In this document: one piece after another, positions 34,101-43,520 of the stretch
Position numbering within the stretch: position 1 is the stretch's first letter
How the letters are laid out: each line of letters starts with the position of its first letter
Assembly: GCA_035293765.1 (NCBI GenBank)
Contig: DATGMF010000091.1
Span: forward strand, 62,001 to 126,000
Length of the DNA: 64,000 bases
Direction of reading: 5' to 3'
Origin: DASRHT01 sp035293765
GTDB taxonomy: Bacteria > Chloroflexota > Ktedonobacteria > Ktedonobacterales > Ktedonobacteraceae
The notes under the pieces: model-generated
What the model was told of the DNA's origin: nothing
Databases searched by the model: none
Seen by the model: only the letters and a program-made list of their open reading frames with translations
Program-made: the position numbers and the translations under genes

Positions 34101-36554
34101 ATGCGGCCAGAAGAGATGACCGGACAAGTATTGGGGCATTATCGCATTATTCGCCCATTAGGATATGGAGGCTCATCCACCGTATTTCTCGCGCAAGATA
34201 TCAATTTGCAGCGTGAAGTTGCTGTGAAGGTATTTCAACCGCGCGATGGTGAGACGCGCGACTTTCTCCATCGTTTCGCGAGAGAGGCGCGTGTGCTGGC
34301 GCAGCTCGATCATCCCAATATTTTGCCTGTTTATGATTACGGCGAGGAAGGCGATAGCGCCTATCTTGTCATGCCTCATATGGCGGGAGGCTCGCTACGA
34401 GATCGTATGCGCAAACAGCGGAAGATCCCGACTTCGGAGGCCATTCAACTTATCAGCCAGGTGCTGAATGCGCTCCAATACGCCTATGATCACGGCCTGA
34501 TTCATCGCGATATCAAGCCGGGAAACATGCTTTTCAAAGCTGATGGGACCTTGCTCCTCTCCGATTTTGGTCTGGTAAAAGTTCTGTCGGGTGAGACCGT
34601 ATCTAACTTTCAGACGGAGCCGATGAGCATCACGGGGCAGTCTCTCTCTGGCACCCCGGATTATATGGCTCCCGAGCAGATCAACGGGCAAGCCATCCCG
34701 GCCAGTGACATCTATGCTACAGGCGTTGTGCTTTATGAGATGCTCACCGGCTCGCGCCTCTTCACGGCTGAGAACTATGTTGGCGTGTTGATGAAGCATC
34801 TTTATGAGCAACCACGACCGATGCGCGATCTTAACCCCGCGATTTCACCTGCGCTAGAGGAGGTCGTGATGCGCGCTTTGGCGAAAGAGCCAGCGAAACG
34901 CTACCAGCATCCCAGGGATTTCTTGTCGGCACTAGTAAGAGCCGGTGAGCAGGAGACTGAAAAATATTTTGCACCCTCTCTTGACAAAGCTTCTCAGTAT
35001 AGTGCGATGGCAAGCGATCCGGGATTAGTAGGAATCCAGGATGCACCCAACGTTCTGGCCCAGCAGTCCAGGCTGCCTTACTCCCCTCTAATGGCAGATT
35101 TTCCGGGCGGAACTCAGGTTGCGCCTGATAAAGATTCTTATTCTCCTGTGCGTCAATCGCCTCCTTACGTACCGAATTACCGGGCTGTCAGGCTCCCAGA
35201 AGCTCCTCAACGCTCTCGTAAGCTATTAATAACGGTGCTCATCCTGCTGATCCTCGTGCTGGCGACGAGCCTGGGAGGGGTTCTTTATCAACAGGGCATG
35301 TTGCACATCCCCCTGGGAGGAGGGGGCACCCCTCAGCCCAGCGCCCCTGCAAAAGGAACTACGACGAAGAGCAGCCCAACGAATGTGCCAACAGGTACTA
35401 TTACCACGCAAAATGTGCCTCCTACGCAGCTAGCATGCCCCTCTTCGGGAGCGGCACGACCGGCGATCACCGCTCCCCTGGTGCTGGGCAGCAATCAGAA
35501 TATCATCTATATTGTCAATGAAAAAGCGACCGCCACCGTGCCAGCCGCCGGAACGGTCAAACGGCGCGATATTACTGTTAATACGCGTGGCGTCGAGATT
35601 CAAAAAATGCTCAACACGACCATTAGCGAGGCGCAGGTTTCTGATGATGGACGCTGGGTGCTCTTTATCGCCACTGTCGCCGGTCAGGTCGAGCTGCGTA
35701 TGGTGCGGGTGGATGGGCAAGGATTGCAAACGTTGTACTGTGCGCCTGCTAACGGCGGCATCTCGCATCTGCAATGGTCGTACAATCAGCAACTGGCCGT
35801 GTTCAATGTAGCGGTCGGTTCTGCCAGTCCTATTACGTACCTCATGAATTTGACAACGGGGAATGTGCAGCCCGAGCTGGTGCCTCAGTCCGGTTTGACT
35901 TTTATTCCGCGTGTCTGGATTAACGACGAGAGCCTTTTCATGTACGCCGTAGCGCCAGGTCCAGGTGCGCAGCCCCAGAATATCTACATTCTTAATACCA
36001 GTAAAGGCGCAAACCAGCACGAGAGCGATCTACAGATCCTGCTTCATTCTCCTCTGGGATGTGCGGATTTCGACAGCAGCTATGATAATAAACAACTGAT
36101 TTTGAGCACCTGTACCGGTGCCTCACAAGGAACTTCCACCGGCCCGAGTTCTATTACTATGCAGCCCATAGCGGGCGGTCCGGCCACAACTATCTATACC
36201 AGCAATACCCTGGCCATTACAATGGTGCGGGCAATCAGCCCAACCACGCTCCTGTTCCTGGTGGAGAATGGGACGGGCGATACTGCTAAAAATGGCCTGT
36301 GGAGCATTCACCTCGATGGTACAGGTCTGCGACGGCTTACCACTGATACAGCCGGCGATCAGTCCTTATGTCCATTTACCCAGTATGTATGGTCAAATGT
36401 CTCGCTTGATGGCGCATACTTTGCTTTACAGTCATTTGATGCACCAAAGACCTACCGTCTATATAGTGGCTCAATGAGCCAGGGGGGCGCTGTACCTTTT
36501 GCAGATATTAGCGATGGTACCGAGCTCAAGCTGGTAGGCTGGACCAAATTATGA
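34101..36554 (+). CDS. Transmembrane Ser/Thr protein kinase with extracellular beta-propeller
   Basis: 817 residues. Kinase domain about 10-275 with GYGGSSTVF glycine loop, VAVKVF Lys, HRDIKPGN catalytic loop, DFG and MAPEQ, all intact. A ~95-residue disordered stretch precedes one membrane helix (about 373-397). The outside part starts with a Pro/Thr spacer, then about 370 residues with TolB/WD40-like blades (SEAQVSDDGRWVLFI, SHLQWSYNQQLAVF, NVSLDGAYFALQSF). Probably senses an outside ligand and signals inside. GGGGGAG precedes ATG 34101. Confidence 0.93.
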   Translation: MRPEEMTGQVLGHYRIIRPLGYGGSSTVFLAQDINLQREVAVKVFQPRDGETRDFLHRFAREARVLAQLDHPNILPVYDYGEEGDSAYLVMPHMAGGSLRDRMRKQRKIPTSEAIQLISQVLNALQYAYDHGLIHRDIKPGNMLFKADGTLLLSDFGLVKVLSGETVSNFQTEPMSITGQSLSGTPDYMAPEQINGQAIPASDIYATGVVLYEMLTGSRLFTAENYVGVLMKHLYEQPRPMRDLNPAISPALEEVVMRALAKEPAKRYQHPRDFLSALVRAGEQETEKYFAPSLDKASQYSAMASDPGLVGIQDAPNVLAQQSRLPYSPLMADFPGGTQVAPDKDSYSPVRQSPPYVPNYRAVRLPEAPQRSRKLLITVLILLILVLATSLGGVLYQQGMLHIPLGGGGTPQPSAPAKGTTTKSSPTNVPTGTITTQNVPPTQLACPSSGAARPAITAPLVLGSNQNIIYIVNEKATATVPAAGTVKRRDITVNTRGVEIQKMLNTTISEAQVSDDGRWVLFIATVAGQVELRMVRVDGQGLQTLYCAPANGGISHLQWSYNQQLAVFNVAVGSASPITYLMNLTTGNVQPELVPQSGLTFIPRVWINDESLFMYAVAPGPGAQPQNIYILNTSKGANQHESDLQILLHSPLGCADFDSSYDNKQLILSTCTGASQGTSTGPSSITMQPIAGGPATTIYTSNTLAITMVRAISPTTLLFLVENGTGDTAKNGLWSIHLDGTGLRRLTTDTAGDQSLCPFTQYVWSNVSLDGAYFALQSFDAPKTYRLYSGSMSQGGAVPFADISDGTELKLVGWTKL

Positions 36555-36596
36555 TGATTTGTATGCGGGCTGCTCGCAAATGGATGAGGCTACGCA

Positions 36597-38357
36597 GTGA
36601 CAGCCTATGTTATAATTGGATGCGAATTGAAAAAGGAAAGGTTCATTTTAGCAGTGATAGTGTGGGCAAAAAGAAGAAAGTTGTTCGTACCTGACTCCAG
36701 AACTCTTGTATTCGCTCTGATTATCGCCGCAACTCTGTTGCGCTTTATCCTCATTTATTTCAACTGGCCTGCAACCAATAGCGACGAAGGGAATATGGGG
36801 GTGCTTGCCCGTCACATTGCATATAATGGAGAATGGCCTATTTTCTTCTATGGTCTGCCCTATCTAGGCCCGGTTGAGGGGTATCTTGCCGCACCGCTCT
36901 TTCATCTATTTGGCCCTTCAGTGTTTGTTTTAAGATTGGGATTACTGCCATTTTACCCGCTATTTCTGATCTGTATGTACTATTTAACGCGCAGACTCTA
37001 CAGTCAGAACTTTGCCCTCTTTATTGTCTTATTGCTGTGTGTCGGCTCTAATGAGACTATTTTTCGTCAGCTCATAGCAGTCGGTGAATATCCAGAAATT
37101 ATCTTTTTTGCCGCTTTCATCAGCTTGTCAGTGATATGGCTTGTTCAGACAGCTCCATTGATCGAAGAGCATCAACGTACAAGTTGGCGCCGCAGCCTGG
37201 TCTATGGGCTGCTGGGGATAATAATTGGCGTTGCCATCTGGGTTGATATGATCATCTTGCCGGTTGTGGGAACCGCTCTTCTGCTCCTATTTCTCTTCTG
37301 CCGCAAAGAATTATGGTCGAAATCCGGCATCAGTCTGATGCTTGGCATGATGATCGGAGCATTCCCGCTGGTGATTTACAACGCTACCGCTCCCTTTGAT
37401 CAAAATTCGCTGGTTGAGCTCTATAATTTACATCTCGCAAATGGCGCTCAACCGCATACGTTTCTGCAACAAGTTCTGGGTACGGTTGGCATCAGCATCC
37501 CGGACGTGATAAACTTCAACCCGATCTGCATCCAGGACGTGACTACTCTGGTGAGTGGTAAGCAGACAGCCTGCGCCGTTGCGCAGTTTTCGTGGGGCAT
37601 AGGCTACCTTGTGATTTATAGCATTGCACTAATAACGGCTGCGCTCGTAGTCTGGCGAACATGGAACCAGACGGGGCATTGGAGGCAGATAGCGTCGGTT
37701 GAGCAGCGGATAGTAATGATCCGCGATTGTTGCCGCTTGATGCTGCTGGTAAGCGCCGCAGGTACCATTCTGGCTTTTGTAACCAGTCCTAATCCTGCCA
37801 CGGTTCCAGCTCCCACGTCCCGTTACCTGACCTGCCTCTTGATTGCATTCCCTGCCGTGCTCTGGCCGTTGTGGTGCGCTATCCAGAGGCCGGAGAAAAT
37901 ATTGCAATGGCGACCATTGGCAGCTCGTTCGGCGCGCTGGGCATCGGTAGGGGCGCTCTTACTCCTATTGGTCATGTCCGGCATCGGTACGTTCAGAACG
38001 TTCCAGGATATTCCTGCTGCGCAAAGCTTCTATACGGCCCAGAATGATATGGTCCAGCATTTACTTGCTATTGGCGCGACCCGGTTCTATACAGAGTATT
38101 GGACCTGTAATCGTCTGATTTTTCAGAGTGAAGAGAAGCTTATCTGTAGCTCGCTAGATGAGCATCTTAAACCCGGCTTTGATCGCTATCTCCCCTATCG
38201 CAGAGCCGTTAGAGCTACCAAAAACCCCGCTTATGTCTTCCCTAAAGATAGCGCCCAACGGGTTATCATGGATGAGCAGTTTCAGACCCGCTACCAGACT
38301 CAGGGCTATCAACGCGAGGAGTTTCAGAATTATGTTATCTATTACGTTCCTCGCTGA
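36597..38357 (+). CDS. Polytopic membrane glycosyltransferase (PMT/GT39-like)
   Basis: 586 residues, about 11-12 membrane helices. The first outside loop carries the acidic DE pair (NSDEGNMGVLARHIAYNGEW) that marks lipid-phosphate-sugar-dependent mannosyltransferases of the PMT/ArnT type, followed by GLPYLGPVEGYLAAP. It probably moves a sugar from a polyprenyl-phosphate donor to a protein or glycan outside the membrane. The start is taken at GTG 36597 with GAGG 7 nt upstream; GTG 36654 or 36660 is the alternative, since TGTTATAAT at 36608-36616 could be a -10 box. Confidence 0.82.
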   Translation: MTAYVIIGCELKKERFILAVIVWAKRRKLFVPDSRTLVFALIIAATLLRFILIYFNWPATNSDEGNMGVLARHIAYNGEWPIFFYGLPYLGPVEGYLAAPLFHLFGPSVFVLRLGLLPFYPLFLICMYYLTRRLYSQNFALFIVLLLCVGSNETIFRQLIAVGEYPEIIFFAAFISLSVIWLVQTAPLIEEHQRTSWRRSLVYGLLGIIIGVAIWVDMIILPVVGTALLLLFLFCRKELWSKSGISLMLGMMIGAFPLVIYNATAPFDQNSLVELYNLHLANGAQPHTFLQQVLGTVGISIPDVINFNPICIQDVTTLVSGKQTACAVAQFSWGIGYLVIYSIALITAALVVWRTWNQTGHWRQIASVEQRIVMIRDCCRLMLLVSAAGTILAFVTSPNPATVPAPTSRYLTCLLIAFPAVLWPLWCAIQRPEKILQWRPLAARSARWASVGALLLLLVMSGIGTFRTFQDIPAAQSFYTAQNDMVQHLLAIGATRFYTEYWTCNRLIFQSEEKLICSSLDEHLKPGFDRYLPYRRAVRATKNPAYVFPKDSAQRVIMDEQFQTRYQTQGYQREEFQNYVIYYVPR

Positions 38358-38514
38358 CCTCAGGTTGCTGAACTTCTCTGTCTGAATATCAGGAATCTAC
38401 CGGATTGAGAAGGTAAGGTTGGGGTCAAATATATCAGGTAGACCAGCCAACCTATAATATTCAAAGGAGGTGGCGGGTAACTGCCTGTGAACTGTAGCTT
38501 TTACATGAGAGCAA

Positions 38515-38607
38515 TTCAGTGTCCTCAGGCTGGTCGAGCGTGACCGGCGCTTCCTGCTGCCTTTGGAGAGAACATACACATCGAAGCCTAAGAAATCAAG
38601 TGGAAAT
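38515..38607 (+). repeat. Dispersed promoter-hairpin element, copy C (degenerate)
   Basis: The most diverged copy: TTCAGTGTCCTCAGGCTGG to TCAAGTGGAAAT. The minus-strand promoter is decayed (TTGATT 38594-38599, 17 nt, TATGTT 38571-38576) and the hairpin is weaker. It ends 17 nt before the cupredoxin ATG. Confidence 0.75.
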
Positions 38608-38624
38608 GCATTAAGGGGAAAATT

Positions 38625-39023
38625 ATGAAGATGGTGAAAAAAATCCTGGCTGTTTTTGCTGTATTCAGCCTGGTAGCTGTACTGATAGCAGCGTGTGGCG
38701 GTGGTAGCGGTGGTAGCACGGGAGGTGGTGCCGGTAACAACACGGTCCATATGGGCGATACGAACTTCTTGCAGAACGCTATCACCATCAAAAAAGGCGA
38801 GAGCGTCAACCTTGTTGATGATGCTGCCGTTGTTCATATCATTCAAAATGGGAGCTGGGTCAATGGGGTCGCTGAGCCGCGCAAAGAAGCTGGTGCGCCA
38901 ACTGTCCAGGTGAACTTCCAGGGCAACGATCAGCATCCCATCGGCCCGTTCAATACAGCGGGAACCTTCCATGTCTACTGCACGGTTCACCAAAACATGA
39001 ACCTGACCGTTACTGTGCAGTAA
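38625..39023 (+). CDS. Cupredoxin (plastocyanin/azurin-like) lipoprotein
   Basis: 132 residues. Lipoprotein signal ending LIAAC with lipid-bearing Cys24, then a Gly/Ser linker and one cupredoxin domain. Type 1 copper ligands are visible: His71 (AAVVHIIQNG) and Cys119-x2-His122-x2-Met125 (YCTVHQNM). It would carry single electrons on the outer face of the membrane. Own terminator follows; no redox partner gene adjacent. Confidence 0.9.
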   Translation: MKMVKKILAVFAVFSLVAVLIAACGGGSGGSTGGGAGNNTVHMGDTNFLQNAITIKKGESVNLVDDAAVVHIIQNGSWVNGVAEPRKEAGAPTVQVNFQGNDQHPIGPFNTAGTFHVYCTVHQNMNLTVTVQ

Positions 39024-39034
39024 CCTCTAGATAT

Positions 39035-39073
39035 AAAAAGCCTGAGGTATCTTACAAGTACCCCAGGCTTTTT
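39035..39073. terminator. Rho-independent terminator
   Basis: AAAAAGCCTG / CAGGCTTTTT stem extended inside by GGTA/TACC. A related, longer version recurs at 42205-42267. Confidence 0.92.
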
Positions 39074-39159
39074 ATGCTCGGGAGTTATGGCAAAATGGTT
39101 ACAGATAAAACATGGGGCTGAAGATACTGGCTAAAAGTATCGAGATCCTCACCAGAATC

Positions 39160-40098
39160 CTAGACAGCTTTACCCACATACAAAATCCGCTCGGCTGCTC
39201 CTAAAATGCTCTCATCCTCACACATTTGTAGCATGAGTCTGACCCAAGCATCTTGCACTTCCGGTTCTAGAGCCATAAGTTGTTCTCGTCGCCCTCCCAA
39301 AATACCTTCACAACCTGCAATAGCACAAGTCGCAAAATGGTGCTGTTCATGAAGTGGACGTACTTCATGAGCTGTAGCACAGTAGAGACTGGAGTTATCA
39401 ACAAAATCGGCAGGATTTTTCTCAAAGTTAAAATCTCTACCAGTTCTCAATAGTTTTTGTACTCCATCGGTATTAAAGATACCCTCAGGCCAACGATTAA
39501 ATCCTTCATAGAAGGTAGCTGCCCGTGTCAACATCATTGAAAAAGCCATACCTCCTTTTCTTAGTACACGTCGCATTTCAGCTATACATCGCGAGCGACT
39601 ATACAAAGACGGCAGGTGGTAGAGAGGCCCAAGCAGCAAAGCCGCATCAAAGGAGCCGTTGGCGAATTCACTGAGATCTCTTGCATCTCCTACAAGAAAA
39701 TCTCCTTTGAGACCAGCTTGAGCAAACCGCTTGCTAGCCCAATCAATATTTGCTGGAGCCAAATCAATTAACGTTACTTCATATTCCTGTTGAGCGAGAA
39801 GGATAGCATAGCGTCCCGGTCCTCCACCTATATCGAGAACACGAGCTGGAGGTGGAGGCAAAAATCGCTTCAAATAGTGCTTTACCGCTGCAAATTCCAA
39901 TATATAACGATCCAGCCGTTCCCACTCGTACATCACGATGCTTTCGTAAAAAGCTGCTACACTAGAGAAATGTTCACTACTTTCCTCGCTTTCCCCTCCT
40001 TGTAAGGCATCAGTTTTTGCTAATGGCCCTGTTTCCACGATATCTTCCATAATAGCTCCTTCTGGCACAGGGCCGATAGGCTCGGGCTTTAACGACAT
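39160..40098 (-). CDS. Class I SAM-dependent methyltransferase (AT-rich gene)
   Basis: 312 residues. Motif I VLDIGGGPGRYAILLA and acidic motif II VTLIDLAP, motif III-like DAALLLGPLYHLPS; Methyltransf_25/11 type. A ~45-residue polar N-terminal extension precedes the domain. GAGGAG precedes ATG 40098. Base composition is clearly more AT-rich than the surrounding genes, as for the next gene, consistent with transfer. Substrate unknown. Confidence 0.85.
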   Translation of the reverse strand: MSLKPEPIGPVPEGAIMEDIVETGPLAKTDALQGGESEESSEHFSSVAAFYESIVMYEWERLDRYILEFAAVKHYLKRFLPPPPARVLDIGGGPGRYAILLAQQEYEVTLIDLAPANIDWASKRFAQAGLKGDFLVGDARDLSEFANGSFDAALLLGPLYHLPSLYSRSRCIAEMRRVLRKGGMAFSMMLTRAATFYEGFNRWPEGIFNTDGVQKLLRTGRDFNFEKNPADFVDNSSLYCATAHEVRPLHEQHHFATCAIAGCEGILGGRREQLMALEPEVQDAWVRLMLQMCEDESILGAAERILYVGKAV

Positions 40099-40564
40099 TC
40101 TTTTCTCCTCTTTACCGCCAAAAATGCTTTTACCTAACTACACTTCTTCGGTTTTCCTAGTGCCTTTCTCTGTATATATCTACCCTTGTTACTCGATTTT
40201 TCCCATTTGATTCAAGGATAGCATTTTAAAGGATAGAACAGTTTTGATCAAAATGCTTGACAAATCCTTCTTTGTTCAGTATATTGATAAAACCGCATCA
40301 AGTAATGAAAATCATCTTATTTGAGATTTTCATCGAAGAGTGCGCTTCTATCAGTATCTTCAGCATAACCTTTATTATAACAAAAAAATAAAGAGAGCGT
40401 CTAACATATGTTTTTGCTGGATTGACAAAATTACGCTGATATACACTCAAAATACGATAATTTCATGAGCGGGATCTCATGCCCAAACTACCGTAGCAGG
40501 CAAGGTGCTGATTTTAGATCCTTAAAGGCTCACCCAGGACATTAGCTAATTGGGAAAGGACTCC
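40099..40564. other. AT-rich divergent intergenic region with promoter
   Basis: No coding frame. On the plus strand a near-consensus promoter, TTGACA (40257-40262), 17-nt spacer, TATATT (40280-40285), drives the gene at 40565 through a ~270-nt leader. In the leader GAAAATC (40308-40314) pairs with GATTTTC (40326-40332), a short AU-rich hairpin. The long leader is unexplained. Confidence 0.65.
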
Positions 40565-41890
40565 ATGATGCAGGAGAGACCGGAAATTTCCGCATTTATT
40601 TTTTCAACATTTGACACAGGGATCGTGATTGATACAGCAATGCTAGGTGCAGAGAATTACTTTCAATACTCCAGTAAAACACTTGCTCTCTTGCAGAAAA
40701 TATATCCTCATGCTATTTGGGGTCAGGAGGATTCTCTGGCTCTGCGAGGCAAAGATGATCCCATCGATTTTTTTCCTATTTTTAACCTGAGCTACATTAA
40801 AGCATCCTGTCCCAAAGTACTCAGTAAACGTACTTTTAGCATGCCTCTGCCGAGTGGTATAACTTGTGTCGTTAACGTGGCCGACCCAATTGTCTATTTT
40901 CACACCTTTAGTGCGGGAACTATCAGTATGGAAGTATCATTGAGTTGGAGTAAACCATATACAACCGATGACTTACATCAAGCCAATCACAGCCTTTTAG
41001 GGGAACTAGCTCCCCTCGTTGAAACCGAACTTCAAACAATGATCCAGGTATTTGGACAGGCAGTCAAAGATTCGCAATGCCCAATTTATAAATTACCATT
41101 TAAAAATCTTATGCCTGTCACCATTTCACGGAAGCTTCTTTATTGGTCCCACTTTGTCTATATTGCTAAAGTTCCCGATGGCGAGGATTATAATGCGGCT
41201 TCCCAATGGCTTATTCCCTTGATGCAGCCTGTCACAGGCAAAAAAGTAGAGAATATGGCTCTTAAGCCCAACCGTTACATTTATTTAGGCTGGGGACGAT
41301 CCATAATTTGCTGTGAAAAATCACTATCTATCCAAACCATTTATTCTTATGTACATATGCTTGAAATAAGGAACTATCTCTGGAAAACTCTCTATGATCT
41401 GGATCGTGGCTTGCGCAACGCCATGATCGACACCCGAGGACTGCATTCTGACAAGGAAATACTTCAACTTTCCTACAATCTCCATGCCCTGGATTTTCAT
41501 ATCGAAGAAATACTTGAAAATATAGATATATTTAAAATTAATTTTGATTATGAAAAAATTTGGTTGTCGAAGTGGCTTGATGAAAACTGGTTGACCCATG
41601 ATCTTATTGCAAGCCTCCAAAAGCGTTTGCAATCGTTCCGCGACCTTTATGATTATGACGAAGAGATGACAAAATATCAGCAGGAAAAACGTCTACAAAG
41701 CGTTTTAAATATTATCGCTGTTGTCGCCGTCAGTGGGACAATTACAGGTATCGTGCAATACTTTGATCCGCTCAACAAGCTTTCCATAGCAATACGGGCT
41801 GTGTTATTTCTCACTAGCCTTATTTTCCTTATTTTCTTCTATATATTAACAACAGCTATTGTACGCCAGATCAGACATCGTAGAGATTAA
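40565..41890 (+). CDS. Large protein with C-terminal pair of membrane helices, unknown function
   Basis: 441 residues from ATG 40565 (GGGAAAGGA 4 nt upstream). The N-terminal ~230 residues look like a soluble alpha/beta domain; residues about 260-385 are helical and likely coiled (LEIRNYLWKTLYDLDRG..., EEMTKYQQEKRLQ), then two membrane helices at about 390-410 and 416-438. This topology recalls CorA/RMD1-type proteins but the GMN motif is absent. AT-rich like its divergent methyltransferase neighbour. No family recognised. Confidence 0.65.
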   Translation: MMQERPEISAFIFSTFDTGIVIDTAMLGAENYFQYSSKTLALLQKIYPHAIWGQEDSLALRGKDDPIDFFPIFNLSYIKASCPKVLSKRTFSMPLPSGITCVVNVADPIVYFHTFSAGTISMEVSLSWSKPYTTDDLHQANHSLLGELAPLVETELQTMIQVFGQAVKDSQCPIYKLPFKNLMPVTISRKLLYWSHFVYIAKVPDGEDYNAASQWLIPLMQPVTGKKVENMALKPNRYIYLGWGRSIICCEKSLSIQTIYSYVHMLEIRNYLWKTLYDLDRGLRNAMIDTRGLHSDKEILQLSYNLHALDFHIEEILENIDIFKINFDYEKIWLSKWLDENWLTHDLIASLQKRLQSFRDLYDYDEEMTKYQQEKRLQSVLNIIAVVAVSGTITGIVQYFDPLNKLSIAIRAVLFLTSLIFLIFFYILTTAIVRQIRHRRD

Positions 41891-42159
41891 TAGAGATAGA
41901 ATAGCCATAAGCCATTAGAACAATTTCTTCTTGCCTTGCTCTCCTTATACTACCGTGCCATTGATTAACATAGTCAAAACTGGCATACAGCCATTTTAAC
42001 TTTTTAGCAAGGGTATGACTCATTGTTTTGTGTAACTATGAGAGGCGGTACGCTTTGGTGGTTTGATATCTTTAAAGCCAGTCGAGAGGTAAAGATGTGG
42101 ATGTCTGGCGACCGAACCAGAGAGCTGGATGGCAATGTCTGTAGGGGCAGGAAGGAACT

Positions 42160-42204
42160 GGTAGATCCAACCGACATGGACCTTGCCATCACTGCACAAT
42201 AACC
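42160..42204 (+). pseudogene. Diverged remnant of the cupredoxin 3' end
   Basis: The last codons read D-M-D-L-A-I-T-A-Q-stop versus N-M-N-L-T-V-T-V-Q-stop at the cupredoxin end, and the DNA ACATGGACCTTGCCATCACT matches ACATGAACCTGACCGTTACT closely, continuing through TAACCTC into a related terminator. Upstream similarity fades. A 54-codon frame (42038-42202) covers it but has no ribosome site. The rest of 41891-42159 shows nothing I can name. Confidence 0.5.
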
Positions 42205-42267
42205 TCAATACATAATAAAAAGCCTGAGTTGTCTGTTAGACAACTCAGGCTTTTTATTATGTATTGA
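42205..42267. terminator. 30-bp perfect inverted repeat with 3-nt loop (terminator-like)
   Basis: Arms 42205-42234 and 42238-42267 are exact complements around GTT. The centre contains AAAAAGCCTGAG / CTCAGGCTTTTT, shared with the cupredoxin terminator at 39035. It can stop transcription in both directions. Confidence 0.9.
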
Positions 42268-42405
42268 TCTTTTAGGGTAAAATCTATAAATGTATAAATT
42301 ATTTGATAAAGAAAATATGGAAGTTTTGATTGCATAGTAAATGTAATAAAGGCTTGGGACGTGACTATTTACTTATAGTGTTCATGGAAAAGTATATAGA
42401 AATCT

Positions 42406-42433
42406 TTGCATTTTCAAAGTATGCTTATATAAT
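42406..42433 (+). promoter_or_regulatory. Promoter of the osmolyte importer operon
   Basis: TTGCAT (42406-42411), 16-nt spacer, perfect TATAAT (42428-42433), 42 bp before ATG 42476. Confidence 0.75.
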
Positions 42434-42475
42434 GCGAAGCACAACCGAATCTGGGAATGAGAGGAAGCATTGCGG

Positions 42476-43486
42476 ATGGCAAAAATAGCATTCGATAACA
42501 TTACTAAAAAATATGCGCGTGCGAGTATCCCTGCCGTTGATGCAGTGAGCTTTGAAGTACCTGAGGGGAGCACCTGCATGCTGGTTGGCACCTCCGGTTC
42601 AGGCAAGACCACGCTGTTACGCATGGTCAACCGCCTGATCGAGCCAACCTCCGGCTCCATTATGATTGACGGCAAGAATGTCCTTGAAGAAGATCCGATC
42701 CAGTTGCGCCGTCGCATTGGCTATGTGATCCAGCAGGTCGGCCTTTTCCCCCATATGACCATTGCCGAGAATATTCGCGTAACGGCGGAGATTGCCGGTG
42801 GCTGGTCTCGCCAGCGACTGGCTACTCGCGTAAACGAATTGCTGGAACTGGTGGGACTGGCCCCTGATGAATTTCGCCACCGCTATCCTCGTCAACTTTC
42901 CGGGGGCCAGCAACAGCGCGTTGGTCTGGCGAGGGCGCTTGCGACCGATCCCGCCATCCTACTGATGGACGAACCCTTTGGCGCTCTCGACGCTATTACG
43001 CGAACGCGCATGCAGGATGAGTTGTTGCGCGTGCAACATGATGTACGCAAAACCATCCTCTTTGTCTCGCACGATATTGAGGAAGCGTTCAAGCTTGGCG
43101 ACCAGATAGCCGTCCTGGCCGAAGGCAAACTCGTGCAACTTGGTACCCCGGTAGAACTGCTCGCCCGGCCTGCAAATGCCTTTGTGAGTAAGCTGGTGGG
43201 GGCCGATAGTATTTTGCGCCAGTTACAGTATTTGCCGGTTGCTGATGCCCTTGATAATCGGCCAGAGGCCGTATCTTCAGCACATTGGGGAGATGTGCCA
43301 ATATGTTCGTCCGCTTCTTCCCTGCTCTCTGCTCTGTTACAACTTCTTGAAACCAATGCTCCAGCCCTCGCAGTTCAGGATGAAAATACTCAGGAATATC
43401 TTGGACATATTACCCTCACCAGCATCAATCGTGAAATTATTCGGCATCACAAGCAGAATAGTGCCAAAGAGGAGGCGCAAATCTAA
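42476..43486 (+). CDS. Quaternary-amine/osmolyte ABC importer, ATPase (OpuCA/ProV-like)
   Basis: 336 residues from ATG 42476 (TTG 42470 is an alternative nearer the AGGAAG box). ABC domain about 1-240: Walker A GTSGSGKTT, Q-loop, signature LSGGQQQRVGLARAL, Walker B ILLMDEPFGALD, and H-loop FVSHDIEEA. The remaining ~95 residues are shorter than the CBS pair of OpuCA/ProV and only partly resemble a CBS domain. Powers uptake of glycine betaine, choline or carnitine. First of four genes. Confidence 0.9.
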   Translation: MAKIAFDNITKKYARASIPAVDAVSFEVPEGSTCMLVGTSGSGKTTLLRMVNRLIEPTSGSIMIDGKNVLEEDPIQLRRRIGYVIQQVGLFPHMTIAENIRVTAEIAGGWSRQRLATRVNELLELVGLAPDEFRHRYPRQLSGGQQQRVGLARALATDPAILLMDEPFGALDAITRTRMQDELLRVQHDVRKTILFVSHDIEEAFKLGDQIAVLAEGKLVQLGTPVELLARPANAFVSKLVGADSILRQLQYLPVADALDNRPEAVSSAHWGDVPICSSASSLLSALLQLLETNAPALAVQDENTQEYLGHITLTSINREIIRHHKQNSAKEEAQI

Positions 43487-43520
43487 TGTGTTGTGTATTT
43501 ACGAGCATTGAGGGGGTTAC

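Noticed and set aside
36608..36616. TGTTATAAT as the promoter of the membrane glycosyltransferase
   Set aside because: No -35 is found and a good GAGG ribosome site supports the earlier GTG 36597, which would place this box inside the gene; left undecided rather than annotated.
42038..42202. Independent 54-codon gene in the cupredoxin remnant
   Set aside because: No ribosome site, and the only recognisable part is the shared cupredoxin tail.
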